Positions 16,375 through 24,721 of a DNA stretch of 64,000 nt are shown piece by piece. This DNA comes from Alphaproteobacteria bacterium. GTDB lineage: Bacteria > Pseudomonadota > Alphaproteobacteria > Bin95. The stretch is taken from assembly GCA_022822125.1 (NCBI GenBank), contig JAJECF010000189.1, positions 5,518 to 69,517 of the forward strand, in the 5' to 3' direction. Position numbers and translations under genes: made by a program. A model generated the notes under the pieces. It was not told where the DNA came from and did not search any database. It was given only the letters and a program-made list of their open reading frames with translations. The stretch's first letter is position 1, and each line of letters starts with the position of its first letter.

Positions 16375-17647
16375 ACCCGCGCTCACCGCCGAGGAAACGG
16401 CGCTCCGGGACACGGCGCGCCGCGTGCTGCCGGCCGGCAGCCTCGGCAATGTGCCGTTCGAGACCGTCATCCGCTCCGGCCGGGGCAGCCATGTCTGGGA
16501 CGTTTCGGGCAATGAATATATCGACTACCTGCTCGGCTCCGGGCCGATGCTGGCGGGCCATTGCCATCCGGAGGTCGTCGAGGCGGTGATGGAGCAGGTG
16601 GGGCGCGGCTCGACCTTCTTCGCCAATAACGAGCACGGCATCCGGCTCGCCGAGGCGGTGACCGAGCGCGTCGCCTGCGCCGAGAAGGTGCGCTTCGTCT
16701 CCAGCGGCACGGAGGCCACGTTCTACGCCATGCGGATCGCCCGGGCGTTCCGCGGCCGCGACAGGATCCTGAAATTCGAAGGCGGTTTCCACGGCATGAA
16801 CGACTATGCGCTCATGTCGATGGCGCCCCAGCGGCCGGGCAATTTCCCGCAGGCGGCGCCGGACAGCGCCGGCATCCCGGCGTCCGTGCGCGACGAGGTG
16901 CTGATCGCGCCTTTCAACGACGCCGAAACGGCGGTGCAGCTCATTCGCGACCATGCCGACGAACTGGCGGCCGTCATTGCCGAGCCGTTCCAGCGCCTGA
17001 TCCCGCCGAAGCCGGGCTTCCTCGAGGCCTTGCGCGAGGTCACGGAGGAAACCGGCGTCGTGCTGATCTTCGACGAGGTGGTGACCGGCTTCCGCTTCGC
17101 GCGGGGCGGGGCGCAGGAGCGCTACGGCGTCACGCCCGACCTTTGCTCGCTCGGCAAGGTGGTGGGCGGCGGCTACCCGCTGGCGGCCATCGCCGGGCGC
17201 GACGACATCATGGCGCATTTCGACGCCGGGCGCGTGGAGGGCGACCGCTTCGCGCAGCAGATCGGCACGCTCAGCGGCAATCCCGTGGCCGCCGTCGCCG
17301 GGCTCAAGACGCTGGAAGTGCTGGGCCGGCCCGGCGTTTACGAGCGCCACGAGCAGATCGGTCAGGCGCTGATCGACGGGCTGGAGACGCTGCTTGAGGA
17401 GAGCGGGCATGAGGGGCAGGTGCTGGGCTCGCCGCCCATGTTCGATGTCATCTTCACCGGCGGCGAGGTTTCCGACTACCGCGCCACAATGCGCGCCGAC
17501 GCGGCCAAAACCGCCGCCTTCAACGCCGGGCTGCGGGCGCGCGGCATCTTCAAGGGGCAGAGCAAATTCTACCTCTCCGTGGTGCATAGCGACGAGGACA
17601 TTGCGAACACGCTCGACGCCGCGCGCGAGTCGCTGGCGGCGCTGTAA
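16367..17647 (+). CDS. Class III aminotransferase, glutamate-1-semialdehyde aminomutase-like
   Basis: A 426-residue PLP enzyme. The family features are DVSGNEYIDYLLGSGPM near the start, SSGTEATFYAMR binding PLP phosphate, the IFDEVVTGFR Asp, and the Schiff-base lysine in SLGKVVGGGYPLAA. It resembles HemL but its place in a catabolic cluster with an SDR and an isomerase, and the extended substrate-binding differences, make a specialised aminotransferase more likely than tetrapyrrole synthesis. It overlaps the preceding gene by 8 bases. Confidence 0.87.
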   Translation: MTEPALTAEETALRDTARRVLPAGSLGNVPFETVIRSGRGSHVWDVSGNEYIDYLLGSGPMLAGHCHPEVVEAVMEQVGRGSTFFANNEHGIRLAEAVTERVACAEKVRFVSSGTEATFYAMRIARAFRGRDRILKFEGGFHGMNDYALMSMAPQRPGNFPQAAPDSAGIPASVRDEVLIAPFNDAETAVQLIRDHADELAAVIAEPFQRLIPPKPGFLEALREVTEETGVVLIFDEVVTGFRFARGGAQERYGVTPDLCSLGKVVGGGYPLAAIAGRDDIMAHFDAGRVEGDRFAQQIGTLSGNPVAAVAGLKTLEVLGRPGVYERHEQIGQALIDGLETLLEESGHEGQVLGSPPMFDVIFTGGEVSDYRATMRADAAKTAAFNAGLRARGIFKGQSKFYLSVVHSDEDIANTLDAARESLAAL

Positions 17648-17662
17648 CCGGCGCCACCCTCG

Positions 17663-19309
17663 TTATTGCCCGGCGCGCGCCCTGATCCGCGCCCAGTCGT
17701 CGCGGAGCCCGATGGTGCGATTGAAACCGCCATCGGGATCGGCGGCGAAATAGCCGAGGCGCTCGAACTGCACCGGCCTGCCGGGCTCCAGCCCTCCCAG
17801 GCCGGGTTCGAGGCGGCAGTCCTCCAGCACCTCCAGCGAGTCGGGGCTCAGGTCCTCAAGGCCCGCCGGCTCGTCGGAGGCGAAGAGCGGGCCGTAGAGC
17901 CGGACCGGCGCGCGCTCGGCATGGGGCGCCGAGACCCAGTGGATCGTCGCCTTGACCCTGCGGCCGTCCGGGGCGCTGCCGCCGCGCGTTTCCGGGTCGT
18001 AGCGGCAGCGCAGCTCGACGACCTCGCCGTTCCCGTCCTTCACCGCCTCCAGGCATGTGAGGAAATAGGCGTAGCGCAGCCTGACCTCCCGGCCGGGAGC
18101 CAGGCGGAAGAATTTGCGCGGCGGGTCCTCCATGAAGTCGTCGCGCTCGATCCAGAGCTCGCGCGAAAACGGAACCTTGCGGCTGCCCGCGTCCGGGTCG
18201 CCCGGATTGTTGGCGGCGTCCAGCCACTCCGTTGCATCTTCGGGGTAATTCTCGATCACGACCTTGAGCGGTCGCAGCACGGCCATGCGCCGCTCTGCGC
18301 TGCGGTTCAACTGCTCGCGCACGCAATGGTCGAGCAGCGCCGCCTCGACCCGGCCGGCGCTTTTCGAGATCGCAAGCCGGGAGACGAAATCGCGCACGGC
18401 CGCCGCCGGCACGCCCCGCCGGCGCAGGCCGCGCAGCGTCGGCATGCGCGGGTCGTCCCAGCCGGCGACATGGCCTTCCGCGACGAGGCGGGTGAGCGCG
18501 CGTTTGGAGAGGATCGTCCCGGTCATGTCGAGCCGGGCGAACTCGTACTGCCGCGGGCGCGCCGCCGCCGGCACGCGCTCCAGCAGCCAGTCATAGAGCG
18601 GGCGGTGGTCGGCGAACTCCAGCGTGCAGAGCGAGTGCGTCACCCCCTCGATGGCGTCAGACTGGCCGTGGGCGTAGTCATAGGTCGGGTAGATGCGCCA
18701 GGCGTCGCCCGTGCGCGGGTGGGCGTGGTCGAGAATGCGGTAAAGCACCGGGTCGCGCATGTTGATATTGCCCGAGCCCATGTCGATGCGCGCGCGCAAA
18801 ACGCAATGTCCGGGGGCGAATTCGCCGGCGCGCATCCGGCGCAGCAGGTCCAGGCTCTCCGCCGCCGGGCGGTCCCGCCAGGGGCTCGGGCGGCCCGGCT
18901 CGGTCAGCGTGCCGCGCGTCGCCCGGATCTCCTCCGCCGATTGCTCGTCGACATAGGCATGGCCCGCCTCGACCAGATGCTCGGCCCATTCGTAGAGCGT
19001 CTCGAAATAGTCCGAGGCATGGACCGGCTCGCCCGCCCATGCGAAGCCGAGCCAGCGCACATCCTCCTGGATGGCGTCGATATAGGCCTGCTCCTCCTTC
19101 GCCGGGTTGGTGTCGTCGAAGCGCAGGTTGCAGCGGCCGCCAAATTCCTCGGCCACGCCGAAATTGAGGCAGATCGACTTGGCGTGGCCGATATGCAGGA
19201 AGCCGTTGGGCTCCGGCGGAAAGCGGGTGACGACCGCCGCCGCCCGCCCTTCGGCCAGATCGGCGCGGATGCGGTTGCGGATGAAATCGCCGCCCGTCGG
19301 CGCGTCCAT
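17663..19309 (-). CDS. glnS: Glutaminyl-tRNA synthetase
   Basis: Class I synthetase charging tRNA-Gln in the cytoplasm. The 548-residue product has the HIGH signature as [14 protein letters not shown] and the KMSKS-type loop as TILSKR, the GlnRS-type catalytic core, and the C-terminal beta-barrel anticodon-binding domains. ATG 19309 fits other GlnRS N-termini (short lead before DFIRNRI). Many alphaproteobacteria use GatCAB instead, so a dedicated GlnRS suggests acquisition in this lineage. It converges with the aminotransferase 15 bases away. Confidence 0.96.
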   Translation of the reverse strand: MDAPTGGDFIRNRIRADLAEGRAAAVVTRFPPEPNGFLHIGHAKSICLNFGVAEEFGGRCNLRFDDTNPAKEEQAYIDAIQEDVRWLGFAWAGEPVHASDYFETLYEWAEHLVEAGHAYVDEQSAEEIRATRGTLTEPGRPSPWRDRPAAESLDLLRRMRAGEFAPGHCVLRARIDMGSGNINMRDPVLYRILDHAHPRTGDAWRIYPTYDYAHGQSDAIEGVTHSLCTLEFADHRPLYDWLLERVPAAARPRQYEFARLDMTGTILSKRALTRLVAEGHVAGWDDPRMPTLRGLRRRGVPAAAVRDFVSRLAISKSAGRVEAALLDHCVREQLNRSAERRMAVLRPLKVVIENYPEDATEWLDAANNPGDPDAGSRKVPFSRELWIERDDFMEDPPRKFFRLAPGREVRLRYAYFLTCLEAVKDGNGEVVELRCRYDPETRGGSAPDGRRVKATIHWVSAPHAERAPVRLYGPLFASDEPAGLEDLSPDSLEVLEDCRLEPGLGGLEPGRPVQFERLGYFAADPDGGFNRTIGLRDDWARIRARAGQ

Positions 19310-19326
19310 GAGGCCGGCGCTCCCGC

Positions 19327-20160
19327 TCAGAAGGGCGAGGTGCCGCGCGTGACGGTGCGGTGCAGCACCCGGGCCTCGCAGGCGCGCCCCTCGGCGCGGT
19401 GCAGCAGGCAGCGATTGTCCCACATCAGCAGGTCGCCCGGCCGCCACCGGTGGCGATAGACGAAGCGTTCTGAAGTGCTGTGCGCCTCGATTTCCTCCAG
19501 CAGCGCCTCGCCCTCATCCTTCTCCATGCCAAGGATATGCGAGGCGTGGTTGCCGGTGAAGAACGCCTCCCGGCCGCTCTGCGGGTGGCGCCGCACCAGC
19601 GGATGGGCGACCGGCGGATAGACAGACGCCTCCTCCGCGCTCGCCTCGCGCTCGCCGGACTTCTGGCAGGAGCGCACCCAGTCATGCACCACCTTCATGC
19701 CCCGGAAGGCGTCCTGCCGCTCCGGCGGATACGCCTCGAAGGCGCGGTTCATATTGGCGAACTCCGTGCGCCCGCCTTCCGCCGGGACCTGCACGGCATA
19801 GAGGAAGGTCGCGCAGGACGGCACTGTCCGGTAGGACTTGTCCGAGTGCCAGCGCAGGTTTCCCTTCGCCGCCGCCTCGGGCTTCGGGTTCCCGCCGGCG
19901 TCGAGGTTCGAGACCGTGTGGACGAGCGAGATGTCCCCGCCCTTGTTGCGCTGGATATGCACATCGAGCGCGCCGAACTGCCGCGTCGCCGCCAATTGCG
20001 CCGGCTTGTCCAGCTCCTGGCCCCGGAAGCAGAGGATATGGCGGTCGAGGAAGGCCTCGTTGAGCGCGGCCCGGTCGCCGTCACCCAGCGGCGCGCGCAG
20101 ATCGACGCCCCGGACCTCGGCGGCCAGCACGTCGGAAAGCGGTCGGATAGAGAGTGTCAT
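19327..20160 (-). CDS. TauD/TfdA-family dioxygenase
   Basis: A second Fe(II)/2-oxoglutarate dioxygenase, 277 residues. Iron ligands are HSDKS (H-x-D) in [13 protein letters not shown] and the His of [17 protein letters not shown], which also provides the cosubstrate Arg. The N-terminal [10 protein letters not shown] and [12 protein letters not shown] segments are typical. It ends 17 bases upstream of glnS on the same strand, so the two could be co-transcribed. It shares only the family fold with the gene at 5391; the substrate is unknown. Confidence 0.9.
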   Translation of the reverse strand: MTLSIRPLSDVLAAEVRGVDLRAPLGDGDRAALNEAFLDRHILCFRGQELDKPAQLAATRQFGALDVHIQRNKGGDISLVHTVSNLDAGGNPKPEAAAKGNLRWHSDKSYRTVPSCATFLYAVQVPAEGGRTEFANMNRAFEAYPPERQDAFRGMKVVHDWVRSCQKSGEREASAEEASVYPPVAHPLVRRHPQSGREAFFTGNHASHILGMEKDEGEALLEEIEAHSTSERFVYRHRWRPGDLLMWDNRCLLHRAEGRACEARVLHRTVTRGTSPF

Positions 20161-20178
20161 GGCCGACAATCTAGCGGA

Positions 20179-20664
20179 GTGGCGGGCCGGGCGGTAGCGG
20201 CTCCTGTCTGCATATGCTCCGCCCCGCCCTCCCATGCTAGCCTGTACCGGCTTGCGGCCGACCAAAGCCTTGCCAATGGACAGAACGGACTTGGCATCAT
20301 GTATTTCAACGGTCGGTGCGTGCCGAAGGACGAAGCCCGCGCCGTCGGTTTGTATCGGCTTGCGGCGGGACAAGGCAGCGCAAGTGCGAAGTTCAACCTC
20401 GGCATCGCACATGCCAAAGGCCGGGGTGCGCCGCAGGACTCCGCCAAGGCGTTCGAGTGGTTCCGGATGGCTGCAGCGCAGGGTCATCTGGAGACGCAAG
20501 CGAAGCTCGGCTTCATGTACGACCGGGGCCGGGGCGTGCAGCAGGACGAAACCGAGGCTGTCGCCTGGTTTCGCCGGGCGGCGGCGCAAGGGAACGAAAC
20601 AGCGCAAGGCAAGCTCGACGAATTGATTGCGACGGGACGGGCGCACTCCGGCAATCCGGGTTGA
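20179..20664 (+). CDS. Sel1-repeat protein, probably 5'-truncated
   Basis: The frame contains at least three Sel1-like repeats (ANGQNGLGIMYFNGRCVPKD, AKFNLGIAHAKGRG, TQAKLGFMYDRGRGVQQDE), which form helical repeat scaffolds for protein contacts. The first repeat begins abruptly and no signal peptide or ATG start is present upstream; a GTG at 20179 would give 161 residues. I infer a truncated gene. It diverges from the dioxygenase starting at 20160, leaving little room for a promoter. Confidence 0.55.
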   Translation: MAGRAVAAPVCICSAPPSHASLYRLAADQSLANGQNGLGIMYFNGRCVPKDEARAVGLYRLAAGQGSASAKFNLGIAHAKGRGAPQDSAKAFEWFRMAAAQGHLETQAKLGFMYDRGRGVQQDETEAVAWFRRAAAQGNETAQGKLDELIATGRAHSGNPG

Positions 20665-20694
20665 TCGGCGAGCTTGCGGCCCGGCAAGCGAAAA

Positions 20695-20719
20695 CGCCGG
20701 GCCTCGCGGAGGCCCGGCG
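20695..20719 (-). terminator. Intrinsic terminator of the hsp20 gene
   Basis: An 11-bp perfect stem (CGCCGGGCCTC and its complement) with a 3-base loop. On the minus strand it is followed by TTTT, and it lies 38 bases after the stop of the heat-shock gene. Confidence 0.85.
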
Positions 20720-20756
20720 TCGGGTTGCGTGAATGTTGAGAGAGCGGCGCGCGCGC

Positions 20757-21200
20757 TCAGGCCGCTTCGATGGTCTGCGGCGCGCCGATCTCGATCCGGC
20801 GGGGCTTCAGCGCTTCCGGCACCTCGCTCACCAGCTCGACGGCGAGCAGGCCGTTCTCCAGCTTCGCGCCGGCCGCCTTCACATGCTCGGCGAGGCGGAA
20901 GGTGCGCCGGAACTGCCGGGTCGCGATGCCGCGATGCAGGAAGATCCGGTCATCGCCCTGGTTGCGGACTTTGCCGGCGATCACGAGCTCGTCGCCCTTC
21001 GCCTCGATCGCAAGGTCGTCTTCGGCAAAGCCGGCCACCGCCATTTCGATACGGTAAGTGTGCTCGCCGGTCTTGACGATGTTGCAGGGCGGATAGTGCT
21101 CTGCCGTCGCATCGGCGTTCATGACGCGGTCGAAATTCTTCATCAGCCGTTCGAAGCCGATGGTGGACCGCAGCAGGGGGGAGAAATCGAATGCCGTCAT
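20757..21200 (-). CDS. hsp20: Small heat-shock protein (Hsp20/alpha-crystallin family)
   Basis: An ATP-independent chaperone that holds unfolded proteins in large oligomers. The 147 residues have an N-terminal FDFSPLLRSTIGFERLMKNF arm as in rhizobial and IbpA-type class A proteins, the alpha-crystallin beta-sandwich (YRIEMAVAGFAEDDLAIEA ... HRGIATRQFRRTFRL ... ENGLLAVEL), and a C-terminal extension with an R-R-I-E-I region. AAGGAGG precedes the ATG. It has its own terminator and a heat-shock promoter. Confidence 0.95.
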   Translation of the reverse strand: MTAFDFSPLLRSTIGFERLMKNFDRVMNADATAEHYPPCNIVKTGEHTYRIEMAVAGFAEDDLAIEAKGDELVIAGKVRNQGDDRIFLHRGIATRQFRRTFRLAEHVKAAGAKLENGLLAVELVSEVPEALKPRRIEIGAPQTIEAA

Positions 21201-21306
21201 CGGTCATCCTCCTTGAGAAGCGATTGTCGATGTCCGGGGCCCGCCGACCATCGGCCGGACCCGCCGTCCTCCGCCCCCGTGACCCGGCGAGCATCGGACA
21301 CCCCCC

Positions 21307-21335
21307 AAGATGGGGACGCGCGGCGGTGATTCAAG
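21307..21335 (-). promoter_or_regulatory. RpoH (sigma32)-type heat-shock promoter of hsp20
   Basis: On the minus strand CTTGAA (21330-21335) is followed after 14 bases by CCCCATCTT (21307-21315), matching the heat-shock consensus almost exactly. The predicted transcript leader is about 95-100 bases, long enough for an RNA thermometer, though none is clearly recognised. Confidence 0.82.
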
Positions 21336-21417
21336 AACCCGGCGCGAGTCTCCCGGCTGAAGCGAAGCAGCCCGTCCCCGCCTCCGTTCCGGGGCGGTGA
21401 AAGAGGGCGCGGCGGCC

Positions 21418-22548
21418 TCAGACCTTGCCGGCGGCGGCGGGATAGTCGTTTATGCCGAGCGCGTCCCGGAAATCGGCGGAGAGCCGGGCCTTCTCGTCCT
21501 CCAGCGGAATGCCGGTCGCATCGGCAATGCGGACGACGGCATTGAAGATGGCGAGCACGCCGGCGGCATCGACCAGCGCTTCGCCGCCGATCTCCTCGTG
21601 CAGCCGGTCCCGCGCCGCCGCGAAGTCCTGGCGGCCGTCCTCGAAGAAGGCGTCGGCATAGCGCGCCAGCGCCTCTCCCGCCGCAACGCCGCCGCTGGAG
21701 GCGGCCGCCCCCGCCATGGCGGTCAGGTCGTAGTCGTCGCCCGTGTGCCGGCCGCTCCCACGGAGCAGCACCGCGTGGCTGGTGGTTCAATAGACGCACC
21801 GGTTGATGGCCGACACCCGCCCCGCCAGGAACTCGATCTGGGCATGGGTGAGCGCGCGGTATTCGGTGCCGAAATCCCTGAGCTGCGCATCCGGCAGGTA
21901 ATGCGCCGAATCCATGTCGAAGAAGCCGATGACTTCCGCCGGCACGAGCGAGAGCGCGCGGTGGATGTTGACGGCGGCGAGCCCGTCATACATGCCGGCT
22001 TCGGCGTCCGTCAGGTCCTCCGGCGCCACGGTCGGCACCCAGGCGAGCCCTTCCTTTGCGCCCGCCGGGCGGCGCCGGCGCGGCGCGCCGGGGACGGGCG
22101 CAGGCAGGCTGTGGCGCGGCAGCCCCATGGCGTCGCAGAAGCTGTCCACGGCGATGACCGTCGCCATGACGCCCACGGTCTCGACATAGTCCGCGTCGCC
22201 AAGGCCCCCCGCCAGCGCGTCCTCATAGAAGCGGCGGGTGAGCCGGTCGGGGTCTGTGCGGATGCGGTGGATGACCTCCACCAGCGCGTCCGGCAGGTCG
22301 GTCGCCGTCTCGTGTGCGCCCGTCACGGCGTATGGCGAGAGCGCCGCCCGGCGTTCGCGGCAGAACTCGCAGGCCTCGGCCGCGCGGGTCTCCTCGGCGA
22401 TAGCGATGCGCATGGCGCCGGACAACCACTCGCCCGGCCTCGCCAGACGGGCCCAGGCGCGCTGCTGGGTGGCGGCGAGATCGCTGCGCACCGGCAGGGG
22501 GCTATGGCGATAGCCGAGGGTCCCGACGATTGCTGCTTCGACGGACAT
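21418..22548 (-). CDS. CMD/AhpD-like two-domain peroxidase-related protein, probable selenoprotein (TGA at codon 254)
   Basis: Two carboxymuconolactone decarboxylase/AhpD-like domains. Read through the in-frame TGA at 21787-21789, the product is 376 residues. The first half has ACEFCRERR; the second has INRCVY-U-TTSHAVLLRG, where the family's redox C-x-x-C would have Cys at the TGA position. Both sides stay in one frame with conserved family sequence (downstream ALARYADAFFEDGRQDF ... FRDALGINDYP), so selenocysteine (C251-x-x-U254) is more likely than a nonsense mutation. Without readthrough the protein would stop at 253 residues and lose half its second domain. ATG 22548 has GGGAG upstream. 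Function: probably thiol- or selenol-dependent peroxide reduction. Confidence 0.78.
21752..21768 (-). promoter_or_regulatory. Candidate bacterial SECIS hairpin
   Basis: On the minus strand CTGCTCC and GGAGCGG form a 7-bp stem (one U-G pair) around the loop GTG, which starts 26 bases after the TGA. A G-containing apical loop at this distance agrees with bacterial SECIS elements. It lies inside the coding sequence, as bacterial SECIS elements do. Confidence 0.5.
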
Positions 22549-22650
22549 GGGGCTCACTCCCGCTTGCTGCCGCCCGCAGTGTACCACGGCCGTGCCGAAC
22601 GGGCGCCGATTGCGGGCGGCGGGCCGGCGGAGTAGAAGACAGGCGCTCGG

Positions 22651-22727
22651 CGGGGCGTAGCGCAGCCTGGCAGCGCGTCTGCTTTGGGAGCAGAAGGTCG
22701 CGAGTTCGAATCTCGCCGCCCCGACCA
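22651..22727 (+). tRNA. tRNA-Pro (anticodon TGG)
   Basis: A full cloverleaf: acceptor CGGGGCG pairing with CGCCCCG, D-arm CGCAGCCTGGCAGCG, anticodon stem-loop TCTGC-TTTGGGA-GCAGA with TGG anticodon, T-arm GCGAG-TTCGAAT-CTCGC, discriminator A and an encoded CCA. It reads CCA and, by wobble, other proline codons. Confidence 0.97.
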
Positions 22728-22769
22728 CCATCGCTCCCCGGTTTCGGCAGCGGGCGCAAAGGCGGCCCG

Positions 22770-24263
22770 TCAGCGCCTTATGCGCATCAGGAGCAGCAGC
22801 GGGAGCGCGACGAGCGCGACGGCCGTGTAGGCGGTGAAGGCGTTGAGATAGCCGATCATCGCGGCCTGCTGCCCGATCTGGCCGCTCAGCGCCGCAAGGC
22901 CCGAGGCCGTGCCCGTGTCGATCACCGCCAGCGCCTCGTTATAGGGCGAGACGAATTCGGTGAGCCGTCCGTAGTTCTCGCCGCCCGTGCGCACCAGCAC
23001 GGTCACGCTTACCGAAATGAAGAAGCTGGAGCCCAGATTGCGCATCAGATGATAGACGGAGGAGGTCTCCGCCAGGTAGCGCGGGGGCAGGGTCGAGAAG
23101 GTCGCAACCGTGAGCGGCACCCAGGTGATGCCGACAGCCACACCCTGCAGCCAGGAAACCAGCGCCACGTCCCACCAGGTCGCGTTGACGTCGAACTGCA
23201 TCATGATCCAGCCGGACGCGGCCATGATGGAGAAGCCCGCGCTCATGCCGATGCGCGGGTCGAGCTTGCCGACATACATGGCGAGGAAGAATCCCAGGAT
23301 CGCGCCCACGCCGCGCGCCGCCACCAGTTGGCCCACCACCGCGTTCGGGAAGCCCGCAAGGTCCTGCAGCATCGGCGGCAGCATCACCATCGGGGTGAAG
23401 TTCAGCATACCGTATATGCCCACGATGCAGAGCCCGAGCGCATAGTTCCGGTCGAGCAGCAGCTTGAGGTTCAGAAAGGGGCGCCGGGTGGTCAGGCTGT
23501 GGGCCAGGAAGATGTAGAGGCCGATGCCGGCCAGGCAGGCTTCCAGCAGAATTTCGGTGGAGTCGAACCAGTCGCGGCGCTCGCCCCGGTCCATCATCAA
23601 CTGGAAACAGACGACCGCGACGGAGAGCGCGAGGAACCCCGTCCAGTCGAGGTGCGCGCGCCGGAGCCTGCCGCCGTCGGTCAGCACTAGCCACATGGCG
23701 AGCCAGCTCGCGGCCGCTACCGGTACGACCATGAAGAACGCCCAGCGCCAGTTATAGGCCTCGGTGAGATAGCCTCCGACGACCGGGCCGATCACCGGCC
23801 CGACGACGACGCCCATGCCGAATGCCGCCATGGCGGTGCCGTGCTGCGCGCGCGGATAGCTGTCCTGGGTGATAGCCTGGGCGAGCGGGATGATCGGCGC
23901 CCCCGCCGCACCCTGGATGACGCGGAAGACCACGAGCGTCTCCAGCGATGTCGCAAAGCCGCAGCCGAGCGTCGCCGCCCCGAAGACCGCCATGCCCCAG
24001 AGCATGACCGCGCGGCGTCCGAAACGGCCCGTCAGCCAGCCCGTCATCGGCGTCACGATGGCGGTCGCGACGATGTTGAAGGTCATCGCCCAGGCGATCT
24101 GGTCCTGGGTGGCGGAGAGCGAGCCCTGCATTTGCGGCAGCACGGTCGAGACGACGAGCACGGTGGTGCCGTAGAGCGTCGTCGAGAGCGTCACGGCGGC
24201 GAGGATCAGCGCTCGCCTGAGCGCCGACAGGTCCCTGCCGCCGAACGCCTCCTCCCCGTTCAC
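22770..24263 (-). CDS. DHA2-family (EmrB-type) MFS efflux transporter
   Basis: A 497-residue inner-membrane proton-driven exporter with about 14 transmembrane segments. Motif A is GRFGRRAVMLWG, the antiporter motif C is GPVIGPVVGGYL, and FNWRW-type YNWRWAFF follows. The start is GTG at 24261-24263 overlapping the stop of the upstream carrier-protein gene (GTGA), so three genes (MATE, carrier, this one) are translationally linked. No EmrA-type membrane fusion partner or regulator is adjacent, so the drug or metabolite exported is unknown. Confidence 0.92.
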   Translation of the reverse strand: MNGEEAFGGRDLSALRRALILAAVTLSTTLYGTTVLVVSTVLPQMQGSLSATQDQIAWAMTFNIVATAIVTPMTGWLTGRFGRRAVMLWGMAVFGAATLGCGFATSLETLVVFRVIQGAAGAPIIPLAQAITQDSYPRAQHGTAMAAFGMGVVVGPVIGPVVGGYLTEAYNWRWAFFMVVPVAAASWLAMWLVLTDGGRLRRAHLDWTGFLALSVAVVCFQLMMDRGERRDWFDSTEILLEACLAGIGLYIFLAHSLTTRRPFLNLKLLLDRNYALGLCIVGIYGMLNFTPMVMLPPMLQDLAGFPNAVVGQLVAARGVGAILGFFLAMYVGKLDPRIGMSAGFSIMAASGWIMMQFDVNATWWDVALVSWLQGVAVGITWVPLTVATFSTLPPRYLAETSSVYHLMRNLGSSFFISVSVTVLVRTGGENYGRLTEFVSPYNEALAVIDTGTASGLAALSGQIGQQAAMIGYLNAFTAYTAVALVALPLLLLMRIRR

Positions 24264-24721
24264 GGAGCGAGGACGCGCATGAGGAAACGCCGGGCCTCGG
24301 CGCCGATTCCGGGCGCCTGGCTCTCGCGCGGGCCGGCGATATTGAGCCGGAGGACGCCGTGGCGTCGAAGCCAGATGGCGGCGGCCGGCGCCTGCACCCG
24401 GCGCGAAAGGTCAGCGACGCGCAGCGGTCGTCCCATGTTGCGGGCAAGCGAAGCCGTGAGGCGCGTGCCGCCGGTGAGCGGGCCGCGGCAGAGGATCAGC
24501 GTCGCGTCGCTGTCGCGGACATTGAGGCGCGTCCGCACGCGGTAGGCGGCACTCGCCGTCTCGGTAAGGGGATAGCGCCCGGGTATCGGGCCGTCCTCGG
24601 CGCGCCTTCCGCGCGGGCACCAGCCGCCGACGGCGAGTCCGAGCGCCAGCGCGGCGTCGAGCCCCGCCCGGTCCACGCCGGTCTGCCCGCCCGAAACGAT
24701 CTGCCGCACCGGATGCGTCAT
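24260..24721 (-). CDS. Putative molybdenum-cofactor carrier / LOG-like Rossmann protein
   Basis: A 153-residue protein with the N-terminal nucleotide-binding loop IVSGGQTGVDRAGLDAAL and GWCPRGRRAEDGPIP, the signature of the family annotated as MoCo carrier proteins. The TLILCRGPLTGGTRLT segment completes the phosphate-binding site. It starts inside the MATE stop (ATGA, ATG 24719-24721) and ends inside the MFS start. Being sandwiched between two exporters is unusual for this family, whose true role is poorly known. An ATG 33 bases upstream would lie within the MATE gene. Confidence 0.82.
   Translation of the reverse strand: MTHPVRQIVSGGQTGVDRAGLDAALALGLAVGGWCPRGRRAEDGPIPGRYPLTETASAAYRVRTRLNVRDSDATLILCRGPLTGGTRLTASLARNMGRPLRVADLSRRVQAPAAAIWLRRHGVLRLNIAGPRESQAPGIGAEARRFLMRVLAP

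Noticed and set aside
19480..20178. A long N-terminal extension of the Sel1 frame
   Set aside because: This part is antisense to the TauD-like dioxygenase, whose iron-binding motifs are clear; only the part from about 20179 has Sel1 repeats.
21787..21789. The TGA as a simple nonsense mutation making two separate genes
   Set aside because: Its position at the redox cysteine, the unchanged frame and the hairpin favour selenocysteine; a stop cannot be fully excluded without the rest of the genome.
22651..22727. tRNA-Pro as an integration site
   Set aside because: No integrase and no repeated 3' tRNA fragment were found near it.
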